Shown in pieces: positions 21,230 through 32,151 of a stretch of DNA of 64,000 bases (its first letter is position 1; each line of letters begins with the position of its first letter). A model generated the notes under the pieces. The model was not told where the DNA came from. It was given only the letters and a program-made list of their open reading frames with translations, and did not search any database. The stretch is from positions 1 to 64,000 of the forward strand of contig JANFNE010000018.1 in the NCBI GenBank assembly GCA_024867545.1, given 5' to 3'. The translations under genes were made by a program, and so were the position numbers. This DNA comes from Phytopythium helicoides. Its lineage: Eukaryota; Oomycota; Peronosporomycetes; Pythiales; Pythiaceae.

Positions 21230-22825
21230 ATGCTGCTCGACGCCGACGCCGACCGCGCGCCGCCGGCCCCCGCGGCCATGGAGCCCCCAGCACAGCTCCC
21301 CACGTCCTCACCCAGCAAAGAAGCGCCTGCTGCTGCCGCTGATGGCGCGCAGGCGGCCCTCGCTGCGCCTGCGAAGCGCAGCAAGTACGAGAAGAAGAAG
21401 GCGCGCATCCAGCGGCGCAAGGCGGCGGCGGCGCTGGCCGCAGCAGAGGCCGCCGCCGCTTCCATCGCCGCGGACCGCCCGGCCGCGGCATTCGCGCGCT
21501 GCTGTCCTCCGTGGATCACGACTCCCGAGCAGCTGGCGCGCGTGAACGACCGCTCGCTGCCGCTGACCGACAGGTGCGTTGCGGCGTGGGTTGCTCGGAA
21601 GTGGTGCTGTGCTGACGGAAGCGCGACAATGCGCGGAGTAGGCTTGGGGAAGAGGTGGCTGCGTTCGCGAGCTACACGCAGCGCGTGGTGGACGTCGCGA
21701 GTGCGCCGATCGACGCAGCCATCGAGCAGATCGCGCGAAGAGTGGCGGCGATCTGGCCGCACGCGCGCGTCACGCGCTTCGGTTCGTTCGCCACGGGGCT
21801 CTGGCTCCCATCGAGTGATGTAGACGTTGTTGTCATGGGTGTGCTGCCGGTAGAGCCCGAGTCTAGCGAGCAGGCATCAACCAATAGCACAGACACGGCC
21901 GCATCGGCGGTGGTGACATCTAGCAACAGCCAGGAACCCAGTGGGAGTAGAGATATTAGCGATAGCAGCAGTGCGGTGAAGCAGTTGAGTGACGTCGAGG
22001 CGCTTGAAGCAATCGCTGAAGGACTTCGAGGACAGACAGAGTGGGTCGCGCGCATCGACGTCGTGCGGAGCGCCAAGGTGCCGGTGGCCAAGGTCGAGCT
22101 ACGAGGCGGCAGGCGCGTGGATATTTCAATCGAGAATAGCCACACAAGGCGCGGCATTGAAGCCAGCGAGCTTGTGACAGGCGTATGTTGCAGCGCTGCC
22201 GGAGCTTCGACCCATCATGTTCGTGCTCAAGCAGTTTCTTCGGGAGAAGGCGCTCAACGACGCCTTCACGGGTGGTCTCAGCTCGTACGCCATCACGCTG
22301 ATGGTTGTGTTTCTGCTCCAACAAATGGAACCGCTCGAGGAAGCTCCATCGTCAGCTACTCCTTCCGGGAAGAAGTCCAAGAACAAGCAGAATTCTGCGG
22401 CCGCCGCCACCGCCGCAGCAAGTGCGACACCCTTGAACGCGGCGATGACAAGTGCGCAGCACCGCAGGTTGGGCGAGGCGCTGCTGGAGTTTGTCGAGTT
22501 CTACGGCTTGCACTTTTGCTACGCCGACACGGGCATCTCTCTCCGACCCGAGGCGTTCGGCGCGTATCTGCTGATGGGACCCATGATGATGATGGGGATG
22601 ATGCCGCAGCTCGTGATCGACGACCCCGTGTACGCCGCCGGGCAGCACAACGCCGCCGCTGGCGCGTTTGCCATCGCACGAGTCGTTGCAGCGCTCGAGA
22701 ACGCCCACTACGCGCTGCACTTTCACCGCGCGACCCGCTTCACGCCGTCTCCGCTGAGTCAGCTGCTGCATTGGTCGGGCTACGCGCCGCCTGCCAAGAT
22801 GGACGAGTCGGCTGGAGCCCAGTGA
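21230..22825 (+). CDS. TRF4/PAPD5-like non-canonical poly(A) polymerase (frame-disrupted)
   Basis: Exon 1 is 21230-21573 and exon 2 starts at 21642 (68-nt intron, codon-split junction TDR-LGEEVAAF). After an Ala/Lys-rich N-terminus, exon 2 holds the nucleotidyltransferase GS motif RFGSFATGLWLPSSDVDVVVMG. The spacing GS-x-DxD gives the two metal-binding Asps; the third acidic residue is in RVDISIEN. The central domain follows: LPELRPIMFVLKQFLREKALNDAFTGGLSSYAITLMVVFLLQ, HFCYADTGISLRP and the nucleotide-recognition part DDPVYAAGQHNAAAGAF. A one-base frame change near 22180 separates the catalytic and central domains. The family adds short A tails to RNAs for nuclear exosome decay. An in-frame Met at 21167 is an alternative start. 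Confidence 0.72.
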
Positions 22826-23178
22826 GCGATGGGATCACTCGGCCAGCCAGCCGCGCGCACAGTGAACTAGGAACACTCATAGCAGCGCGTACACTACCCA
22901 AGTATTTAACCCTTCGTGCACATGAGGTATCCCGTACTGGGGCCACAGGCACGCGTCCGTGACCCGTCAAACTGCAACTGGTTGCACCAATGGCTTTCAG
23001 TAATAATCCAACCTGAATCGTAATAATCCAAAGCTGCGTGTCGCATTCCGTAATTCTCCCCCCTTCGACTCAACACCGGAAGTGATGGCGTTCCATTTTC
23101 ACTCGCCGTTTGTATGCGCCCGCGCCTTTCCTGGTCGCTCCAGTCCCCATCCTGACCTGCCGACAAGCCTCGCCCGCC
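22826..23178. other. Intergenic upstream of bZIP gene 1
   Basis: 353 bp. An initiator-like CCATTTTCA lies about 90 bp before the start codon at 23179. Nothing else is recognised. Confidence 0.4.
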
Positions 23179-24674
23179 ATGGAAGCCCGTACGTATCGCT
23201 CCTGCGCCGCCTGTATGGCTCTCCCCCATCGCCTGCTGACCCGTGCCGCTCACCAGCGCTGGAGCTCGACGAGCTCGACCTGCTCATGCTCGACGGCGCC
23301 GATCTGGCTCCGCTGCCGTCTCCTCCTCACGCTCAGCAGCAGCTCGAGTGGAAGCAGCCGGCGGGGGATGGCGCGCTGCTGGTGCCAGCGATCGGCGACC
23401 TCGTGGAGCTCGTCACGGACGACTCGGCCGAGGACCGCAAGGCGCGGCGCCGCGTGCAGGACGCGCTGCATGCGCGGCAGAAGCGCACGCGCAAGAAGAA
23501 CGAGATGCTGGCGCTGCGCAAGCAGGTGGACGCGCTCGACGGACACCTCGCGGGGCTGCGCTCGCGCCACAAGCTGCTACGGCGCAGCGGCGCCGAGGCC
23601 GAGTGGGAGGAGCGCGCCATGGCGCAGCGCCTCAAGCGCCGACAGGCGGAGAAGCTCAATGAACAGCTCAAGCGCGCCGTCGTGCAGCAGCGAGGCTTCC
23701 TGCTTGACCTCAAGGACGTGTTCGCGCACGCCATGATGAGCTCGGTGCGGGCTACTGCGGGCTTTGTAGGTCCTGGAGTATGTATTGCTCACGTCGCGAT
23801 TTGTGCAGGAACTCAACATGCGGTCGCTACTGCACACGTACACACACCTAGGGTGCTCGCCGCGCTCGCGGCTGCGGGACTTTGAGACTGTCTGCAGCAA
23901 CTCCAAGCTGGATCTGGCCATGGAGATCCTGGAGCACGAGACGCGGTCAGTGCCGCTGGACACGCCCAATATCACGGTCCAAAAGGTCAAGACGGCCTCG
24001 AACGAGTTTGGGATGACGACCGTGTCGGTCTACGCGCTCGACTCGGTCGACATTAACCAAATCTTCCTCGCTGCGAGCAGCGCCATCCTGAGCTGCGAGC
24101 TGGACTGGCCCAACTACACGCTGGCGAGCACGACCGCCAAGGTTGTCGACTCGCCTGCCGCGCACGTCCGCTACGGTTTGTCGAACACGCGGTACAAGAG
24201 CAACTTGACTGGCGAGGAGATTCTGCTCGAGGGACGCGCGATCTCGTACTACCGCGTCACCAAGGACTACGCTGTGCTGCTGTGGGACTTTGTGGACGTG
24301 GACGATATGTACCCGCTCAAGCCCGAGACGCACATGAAGCGCGACGTCATTGGCGCGTACGTCTCGTGCACTGCCACTTGCTGTCCCTGCGAGCTGAAAC
24401 TAATGTTTTGATTCGTGTGTGCGTGTGCATGTGCGTGCGTGCGTGCGTATGTGCGTTTTTGAATTGCTTCAGCGTGCTGATGCGACCTGAGATGTGCGAC
24501 GACGGCGTCGAGCGCGTCGTGTGCCGCAAGATTTGCACCAAGATCCACTCAATGAACCGCCCGTCGCAGGGCGTGCTGCGCTTCTCTCAGCAGCGCATGC
24601 TTGGCGCGCACGCGCACGGCTGCTGGGTGTACAAGCAGATCAACAGCAGCGTCTCTCGCCAGATCTCGGCCTGA
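23179..24674 (+). CDS. bZIP protein with conserved C-terminal domain, gene 1
   Basis: Four exons: 23179-23188, 23257-23744, 23809-24356 and 24473-24674. They sum to 1248 nt (415 residues). Exon 1 supplies only ten bases. The basic region (RKARRRVQDALHARQKRTRKK) leads exactly ten residues on to the first zipper leucine. The canonical invariant Asn position holds Asp (D-A-L-H-A-x-x-x-R). The zipper follows (LRKQVDALDGHLAGL). The C-terminal ~250 residues (NMRSLLHTYTHLG ... SKLDLAMEIL ... NEFGMTTVSVYAL ... RVTKDYAVLLWDFVD ... MKRDVIGAVL ... DDGVERVVCRKICTKI) form a domain shared with bZIP genes 2-4. Its pattern is compatible with a START/PAS-like ligand pocket, but I cannot name it firmly. Confidence 0.8.
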
Positions 24675-24812
24675 GTCACTCGTGTGTACATATGATGTGA
24701 GCGTGTGGATGTGGGATGCAACTTCTCCACCGTATGGCTGGTCGAGAAGTGGTCCTGTATGTATTTGGTTGAAGATGAACATGAACGGATGGATGCAGTC
24801 GCCTGCCAGATG

Positions 24813-25374
24813 CTAGTCGTCGTCCGCGAGATTGCGTCGGCGCCGCTTGCCGCCCGCGCCTGTGCTCCCGCCCAGCGTCTCCCGCTGGAACTTCTCCAGG
24901 CTCCTCGCCTTCGAGCCACCACCAGTCAGACCCTGCTCATCGCAACTACGTAGCGCCTCCGTCGCACCATGGCTGGCAGCTTGCGCGCGCAGAGTAGCAC
25001 GTCCTCGCCCTTGATGACCTTGCGGTTGGCGTGCGCCGCGAAGAACTGCAGCTCGGTGGCCATCACTGCGTGCCAGCACCTCTCAGAGTCCGCCCACGCG
25101 CCCCACCTCCGCCTACACCGCCCCACCCTCCGCCTGCTTGAGCGCCAGGTCCGCCAGCAGCGCCAGCGTCTCCTTGGACGGCCGAGGCCGCGCGCGCGCC
25201 GCCAGCTCCCGCCGCTGCCGCTGCTCTGCCACGCCACGCTCGTCACCACGGCCGCCGCGCACTCAGCACCCGCCTGCAGCACTCGCCCTCCTCGTCGCAG
25301 ATGCAGCCCACGGCGTACAGCGCGCTCTGCCGCGCCTCCAGATCGTCCCGCTCGCGATCCTCGCGCGCCGCCAT
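24813..25374 (-). CDS. CENP-S/MHF1-like histone-fold protein
   Basis: The start at 25374 gives DLEARQSALYAVGCICDEEGE, like the CENP-S helix 1 region (hYTVGCLCEE). A 64-nt GTGCTG...GGGAG intron leads to LAARARPRPSKETLALLADLALKQAE. The block MATELQFFAAHANRKVIKGEDVLLCARKLP matches the most conserved histone-fold part of CENP-S/MHF1 (LEMFARHAKRTTINTEDVKLLAR). After that the frame either stops at 24926 or, with one more frame change near 25060, continues into EALRSCDEQGLTGGGSK to a basic tail ending at 24813. The join between LKQAE and VMATELQ also needs a short intron or an indel. The family acts with CENP-X at kinetochores and in Fanconi-type repair. It overlaps no other gene and is convergent with bZIP gene 1. 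Confidence 0.6.
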
Positions 25375-27458
25375 GATGCCGATTGGCCAGTATGACCCTT
25401 TTTCAAGGCTGTTTTATGCACAGGAAAAGCCTGGGTTTTATGAAATGCAAGAACGCAAGGTTATGTGGATGCGAACCACTGCTCCGCGAGCTCTGAGCTC
25501 TGTTGTGTTCGCTTTCGTTAGACAGGAACGCTTGAGCGGCATGTACTCTGCTCTGGAAAAACTCGACACGACTTCGCTCTTTATTGTGCTACTCGTTTTG
25601 AGCGCACCACACTACTGTTGTATCAGATACTTTTGAATCTTCCGGGGCGTCATGTCCCGCTGTCACTTGTAATCGTCTCTCTCTCTCGTACTACTCAGGA
25701 TGCTCACGGTGCAGCCAGCTCGACGAGGCATCGATCGAAAGCGAAATGAGCCCTGCTGCCGCTCGCATACGATCCAACTGGCACCTCAATACTTCTGGCG
25801 ACAGAAAGCGCATATGACCAAAATTGCATTGCCGCTGCAGTCAACGATGCTGGTGCTCGCAGAACTGTGCACTGCGATCTCGACCGAGATGCTCATCGGC
25901 AAGCCATCCCCTCTCATCACCGACCCAGAGCTACCAACCGAATCGGCCAATGATTCACAATTCATCGTCACGTTATGTTGCTGCCTACGCACTGCGAGTT
26001 TGTGGACCCAAGGATATGCACATACTGTGCTGCTCCCGCATCGGACAAGCCGCTGCCTAAATTGTCGCTTGACATGATCACAACACGCACATTCCCGCCA
26101 ACAGACGCCCCTCTCGATCCACTGCGCAACGCCGAACGCACTGTCCACTCTTGTGTCAACTTGTACTAACTAGATTCTGCTGCTGCTCTTTGGAGGAGGT
26201 GATATGAAACCTGTTATTCTATCGATTCCACACGCATCTTCATCTTTCAATGTGCTTACCAGAAGAATCTTTCACCACTTATCCTCACAAATCTAGATGG
26301 GAAGCAACGAACGCCGTATTGTACAATGCCTGGTTGCAGTGGATTCTTACTCAGGAAGTCGGGTGGGAACAACACTCGACAGTAGCCACTTAGGCTGCGC
26401 TTCACCCGACCTGCTTGACATGCTAGGCTCAGATAGCCTTTGACTGAGCCTAGAGAATATTTAGGATCTCAGACCCAACACGCGACGCTAATGAACCAAA
26501 AAAATAAACCTGATGTCACCACCACCACCATCATCATCTCTGTTGCTTTTGTATCCATTGCTAGATTTGCGAGGACATCTCCTTACATTCTGAATCGAAG
26601 CATATCATCGCAGTTGAGTCTTGATCTGATCTTCTAGTGCGAGTAAACTTGACGCGTGTAGCTGAGCCCTCCGTTGAACACCAATATGATCAGCTACTTG
26701 CCTTCGATGTCTTCCAGGTCCACTGACACTTTGTTCCTGTTCTTTGACAAGTACACAAGCCCTAGCAGCAGTCCCGTAAGCTCATTTTAGTTGGTTGTCG
26801 TTTTCTTGCATGTTGATGCGAATCCTCCAACAATCAGATGCCTTGTAGTCGTAGTGGAATCCCAGCTGGATATGCACCACCGACTTCAGGGTTGCCTCGT
26901 GCTCCACCGTCAGAGTGCAGTCACCCTCTTTCAGTCATGTGGCTGAGGTGAGCGGTCAGGTTCGAGTCAGTCAGCACGGGGAGCAGTTTGCTCCAATTTA
27001 ACCTTGATCACGTGGTGCGCGAGACGTCAGCAAGCATCAAATCTACCCAAGTAAACTTGCCTGCGCTGCTTGGCGGAGTGGGAAACTCAGATGTATAAAT
27101 GCGTCCTACCAACGTCACGCCCACCACGGCTTGGTTTCCGAGCAAGCATTCACACACACACATCACGACTGCACCAACCACGGTCGAGCGCTGCTGGCGA
27201 GCTGAGAGACTCCATCTAACAACTCTGGATAAAATCCAGATACCAAAGACACGCACATGTCGCCGATTGCATAGTCTGTGTGGTCACTCAATCGTGACGC
27301 AGCTTGACTTGTCGCGTACACATCATTTTGTATGGAGTAAAGTATGGGCTCGCGCCATTCAACCCGACAGCGGACCAGAGCGCCCAGACCAGAGCGCCCT
27401 GACGCCCCAGTCGCCAATTTACTCTCCGGACGACGCCACGCCTGTCGCCCCACTCGCC
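25375..27458. other. Long intergenic stretch with a possible coding relic
   Basis: 2.1 kb without a supported intact gene. On the - strand at about 26640-26990 two neighbouring frames read like a decayed protein (GDCTLTVEHEATLKSVVHIQLGFHYDYKAS, then KNRNKVSVDLEDIEGK) with stops between them. I cannot assign a family. The rest is AT-richer than the genes and shows nothing else. Confidence 0.4.
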
Positions 27459-29086
27459 ATGAACTTCACACCTCTGGGCGCCGACCTGGAGCTGCTGGCC
27501 GCCGACCAGCTCGACATGAACTTGGCTACAGTTGTGCCGACGGCCGCGGGCACCGCCGAGGGGTTCGAGGATGTCGACATGATGCTCGACTACCTGATCG
27601 CCGACGGGCAGCACGCCTCGCTGCCCGCGGGCTCGACGGGCGAGCAGCTGGTCATCGGCGACGTGCCCACGCTCGAGCTTATCTTCGACACCTCCAGGCT
27701 CGAGAGAGAGCTCGAGTCCAGCACGTACAGCTCGTCCGACGCCGCGTCCTCTCCCACCTCGAGGGACGACGCAGACGCAGACCCAGACGCCGAGGCTGAC
27801 GACGACTCGGACGAGATGGAGCACAAGGCACAGGAACGCAAGGCGAGGCGCCGACAGCAGGTCGCGACCAGCTCCCGCCGCCACCGCACGCGCAAGAAGG
27901 CGAGTGTGGCTGCTGCATTGCCCACAGTAGTACTGGTCTGCTAACGCTTTGCTGACACGTAGAATGAGATGATCGAGCTGCGGAAGCAAGTGGAGGACCT
28001 CTCGAGCGAGCTGGAGGCGCTGCGCTCCATGCACAAGATCAAGCACCGAGACGGAGGCGAGGACTGGCAGGAGCGCGCCATCACCCAGCGCCACAAGCGC
28101 AGGCAGACGGAGGAGCTCAACCAGCAGTTGCGACACGCTCTGCTCGAGCAGCGCGGGCTCGTCAAGGACCTCAAGAACGTCTTCTCCATCTCGCCCGTGC
28201 ATAACCTGGTACGTGGTGGCGGCCTTGCCTCTTGATCCTGTTGACAACTCTAACGCCAATGCTCTGCAGGAGGTAAATATGCGGTACCTCATGCATTCGT
28301 ACACGCGCCTGGGAACAGACTCGCAGTCGCGGGCACGTGAGAACACTCGACTCTACGCAGACTCCAAGCTAGACCTTACGATGGATATCCTGACTCGGGA
28401 GACGGCAGCGATCACCTTCGACACACCGAGCATCACGACTCGCCAGATCCAGGCGGAGTCGAACGAAATTGGCATGACAACCGTGGCTGTTTACGCACTC
28501 GACACACATGACGTCAACAAGGTCTTCTCCTCTGCGTGCAATGCGATTTTGAGCTGCGGATCCGAGTGGCCCAACTACTCTCTTGTGGATCAACACACTG
28601 AAGCAGTTCAATCGACCGAGGGTCATGCCCAGTATCGTATCTCGGACTCGACTTACCGAAACACCTTGACGGGTAAAGAGATTCAGCTCGCGAGTCGGGG
28701 GATCTCTTACCACCGTATCACCGACAAATACGCCGTGATGTTGTGGGACTACGTTGATGTGGACGAACTGCACCCCGTCAAGAATGAGACTCAAATGAAA
28801 CGAGACGTAATCGGCGGGTAAGCGCGATCACTTATTGTTTCTCCTTATTAGCAGTCCATCTAACATTTCATGCAGAGTGCTTGTCCGTCGTGAAAAGTGC
28901 GCCGATGACGTCGAGCGAGTCGTCTGCCGCAAAATATGCACCAAGATGTACTCCCAGATCAAGCCGCTCGTGTCCGACGAGAACCGAACCCATTACTCGC
29001 AGTTTACGCTCTCCCAGGCAAGGGATTGCGGGTGCCGGGTGTTCAACCACATCAAGGAAGCCGGTGCCTGTCAGGCGAGTATCTAG
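27459..29086 (+). CDS. bZIP protein with conserved C-terminal domain, gene 2
   Basis: Four exons: 27459-27899, 27963-28208, 28270-28817 and 28876-29086. They total 1446 nt in frame (481 residues). Order: acidic N-terminus with ADLELLAADQLDMNL and VDMMLDYLIAD, a second acidic patch, then basic region KARRRQQVATSSRRHRTRKK. The invariant bZIP Asn is Val here (V-A-T-S-S-x-x-H-R), and the first zipper Leu comes ten residues after the final Arg. The zipper is LRKQVEDLSSELEAL. The C-terminal shared domain spans NMRYLMHSYTRLG to CRVFNHIKEAG. The first intron has a GC donor (AAG|GCGAGT) at exactly the position where genes 3 and 4 have GT. The upstream open frame to 27099 is probably leader. Confidence 0.83.
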
Positions 29087-29664
29087 GTCTGTGAGTAGCA
29101 ACATTGCTGCGGCTGACACGTAGCTCCGTCAATTTGTAATCTGTAAGTTTGGACGTGTAATTCCCTCCTTTATCACCAAAGTACCCTTGGGTCTGTAGCG
29201 CCAGTAGGAAACCTACTGGTGCTGAACTCCATCCTCCTGCTTCTATCATTCATGCGAGCAGTGAAGACTCGACACTTGTATTGAATGAAAGAACGGTCGC
29301 AAGCGGCGGATCAAAGGTGCAGGCTTGCAAACTCGTGCGGTGGAATCCACATCGCAACAAATGAGCTCTCGGCAAGCCTTGAACGCGACTGAGGAATCCA
29401 GCGGCGTCTTTGAGCGCCTTGGCTGTCCTCATGGCGCTCGGTTCCTTGCTGAGTTCCAGGCACTCCATGCAAATGAGAAACTAGCGTGTCATGCAGAGAC
29501 AATCGATCGCAGTTCACAATAAGATAAGACGATGGGAACCAAGGGTTTATCAGTCAGCCAAATTGATCACCTCTGAATGTTATCAAACTCACTTCGCCAA
29601 CTTCAAGACAACCAAAGCAATCCAGTACTAATCAAAAGCATTTGACTTGAGATCGATTCAATAG
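29087..29664. other. Intergenic between bZIP gene 2 and the OYE array
   Basis: 578 bp without a supported gene, RNA or repeat. The ends of two convergent genes face each other here. Confidence 0.5.
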
Positions 29665-30927
29665 TTACATAACTGAGCACCGCTTGTTGGGCATGCAGCA
29701 ATCGTCGGCACCGACCGTGAGGTCGTTTCTTCTTGTATCCACATCAACTGTAGACTCATCCGACACGTTCTCGTGCGGAGCGTCTTCCCTCTGAGCCTTC
29801 TTGTCAGCCTTGGACTTGTCGTAGGCCAAGTAAATGGTGTTGTAGCCTTCGTCGCCCTTGTGCGCATCCCAGTAGTGCTCGTAGGCAACGTCGCCGTTGA
29901 GCGGCCAGTCGTTGAGGAAGCGTTCGGCCAGGTCCGGGTTGGCCATGTACAGGCGCGCAAAGCCGACGAGGTCAGCGGCCCCGCTGCGGAGCACGCCCTC
30001 GGCCACGTCGCGCGTGAGTGCACTGTTGGCGATGACGGTTCCCTTGAACGCCTTCTTGGCGTCCAACACCGTCAGCGGCGTGACACCCTCGTTGGCGCCG
30101 ATGAAGAAGCCGTCGAGCAGCGCCAGGTACGCGATCTTGTGCTCGCCCAGACGCTCGAACACGTACCGGAACATCTCGTTGTTGTCGGGACTTCCCATGC
30201 CGCCGAACACACCGTTGGGCGACAGACGCACGCCGATGCGGTCCGCAGGAAACACCGTCTTGAGTGCCTCCAGCAGCTCGTCCAGGAAGCGGTAGCGGTT
30301 CGCGAACGAGCCGCCGTACTTGTCCGTGCGCTGGTTGGTGCACGACTGCAGGAACTGATCCGGCAGGTACCCGTTGCCCGCGTGGACATCAATGCCGTCG
30401 AAGCCGATCTTCTTGCCGAGCTCGGCACACTTGCGGTAGTCCTCGATGATGTCGGCGATCTCGCTGATCTCGAGCGCGCGCGCACGCTCGAACTTGACCT
30501 GCTCGCCGTCGGCGTTGCGCGTGGAGCCCGTGTCGTAGTGGGTGGCGGACGCTGACACGACCTCGTTCTTCGGGTTGAACGACGGGTGCGACTGGCGACC
30601 CATGTGCCACAGCTGCAGGAAGATCTTGCTCCCCTTGGCGTGCACGCGGTCCACGAGCGTCTTCCAGCCGGCGGCGTGCTCCTCGTTGTACAGCGCGGGT
30701 GCTCCCCACCAGCCGTAGCCCTGCTCGGACACGGCCGTGGCCTCTCCGATGAGCAGACCGGCACCCGTGCGGTTCTCGTAGTACTCGTGCATGCGCGCGA
30801 TGGGGGCGCGCGTCTTGATGTCTGCGCGTGCGCGGGTCGTCGGGTTGTACACGATGCGGTTCTTGAGTGTCAGGCCCTTGGTCAGCTCGTACGGCGTGAA
30901 CATCTTGTAGTCTGCGATGGCGGCCAT
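29665..30927 (-). CDS. Old Yellow Enzyme-family flavin reductase, copy 1 (with CaaX tail)
   Basis: 420 residues. OYE/OPR signatures: FTPYELTKGLTLKNRIVYNPTTRARA (FMN-side strand with Thr31), GLLIGEATAVS, IFLQLWHMGRQSHPSF, and the substrate motif VHAGNGYLPDQFL, where His182 and Asn185 match the OYE anion-binding pair and Tyr187 the proton donor. DKYGGSFANRYRFLDELL and VGFARLYMANPDLAERFLNDWPLN are the FMN-phosphate region. The family uses NADPH to reduce activated C=C bonds of enones, including oxylipins such as 12-oxophytodienoate. Residues 1-377 equal the array consensus. Then a unique 43-residue tail begins AQREDAPHENVSDES and ends NKRCSVM, a farnesylation-type CaaX box. Copies 2-9 stop after KKN instead. 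It may therefore be the founder gene. Confidence 0.93.
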   Translation of the reverse strand: MAAIADYKMFTPYELTKGLTLKNRIVYNPTTRARADIKTRAPIARMHEYYENRTGAGLLIGEATAVSEQGYGWWGAPALYNEEHAAGWKTLVDRVHAKGSKIFLQLWHMGRQSHPSFNPKNEVVSASATHYDTGSTRNADGEQVKFERARALEISEIADIIEDYRKCAELGKKIGFDGIDVHAGNGYLPDQFLQSCTNQRTDKYGGSFANRYRFLDELLEALKTVFPADRIGVRLSPNGVFGGMGSPDNNEMFRYVFERLGEHKIAYLALLDGFFIGANEGVTPLTVLDAKKAFKGTVIANSALTRDVAEGVLRSGAADLVGFARLYMANPDLAERFLNDWPLNGDVAYEHYWDAHKGDEGYNTIYLAYDKSKADKKAQREDAPHENVSDESTVDVDTRRNDLTVGADDCCMPNKRCSVM

Positions 30928-32151
30928 GGTGACAGGATTGGTTGGTTCTGTGTGTGTGTGTGTGTGTTTGCAGGCTGGAGTGCTTGTCGAGCGCGGTGCA
31001 AATTGCAAAGTGAGGGAGCGAAGCCTGGGCCTCGACAGTCGAGCGCGCACACGAGATGGAGTGGTGGACCAGTGTTAGCACAGGTGCATGTATGGCTTGT
31101 GCGAGCCTCGAGGCAGCCGCAGACCGCGTCGCAATCCGGCGAGACACGACACGTGGTTCATTGACCTGGGTCTGTAGGCGCACCGCAATCCGTTTGGATT
31201 GCGCACGCCTTGGACGCCAACCTGCTGGTCAGTAAACAACGCGGACTGTACCGTGCATCGAAATGCTACTGCCTGCTATGGTAGAGCTACTACTTCTTCG
31301 AAGAGTACTACGTACAGGATCACTACTACTACTATATATACTCTACTACTCCAGTGGACCCGACTCGATTCGACTCGACCCGACTCGACCCGACTCGGAC
31401 GACGGCCGGCACCTGGGAGCATTAAGCCACCCATCCATCCACACCCACACGACCGCCAACGATGCACCATGCGGAATTGACGCCGCTGGCCTTGCCACTC
31501 ACCACGAGAGAAACGCGAGAGCAGTATTGGTGCATGTCCTTCGATGGACGCCATTTCAGACACTCATAGCTCGTCGCCGTCGCTAAGCTCGAGAGCCCGA
31601 GCATAGAAGTACGTACACGCTGCTCGGCAGTGACGGTAGCCATGCTGAGTGCGTGCTCCATTGTTGACGACCGCTACTTGCTAGATCATCTCGATTCGTC
31701 TCGTCTCGTCTCGTCTCGTCTCGTCTCGTCTCATCTCATTTCACCTCATCTTGTCAACTTGACAGTCAAGTGTGGTCACGCTCGCGCGGCAAACTGAGGC
31801 TGGTGGTGTGTTTAGAGTTTTAGATTTGCTATGCTAGATCGCTATGGTACTCGGAGTCGGTTGGGTAGGTAAGGTTAGTGCGATGCGTGGTAAGGTAGCT
31901 AGCTACTGAGTGAGGACTGGTGCAGGCTCGACTCGGTGGTAACCTTTGAAACGACAGTCAACAAAGCGGAAAAGGGACGGAAAGTCAGGTGTCTACTGAA
32001 TATTAGCTCCTCCGTCTGCGTCATTGCGTCATCTGCCTCCGTCCGTCGTCTGCGTCTGTCCGCCATCTTTCATCGTATCGTGTATCGTAGCTTCAGGTAG
32101 CACCTCACTCTCGACTGACTAACTTGGCCTCCTCTCTCTCTTTCTCTCCAC

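Noticed and set aside
29773..30555. Long + strand open frames inside the OYE genes (about 230-260 codons, repeated in every unit)
   Set aside because: They are antisense shadows of GC-rich coding sequence. They repeat only because the OYE genes do, and show no family motif.
31330..31345. TATATATA in the array spacer as the OYE TATA box
   Set aside because: It lies about 400 bp from the start codon, whereas the oomycete initiator element sits at about 80 bp, so it is unlikely to position transcription.
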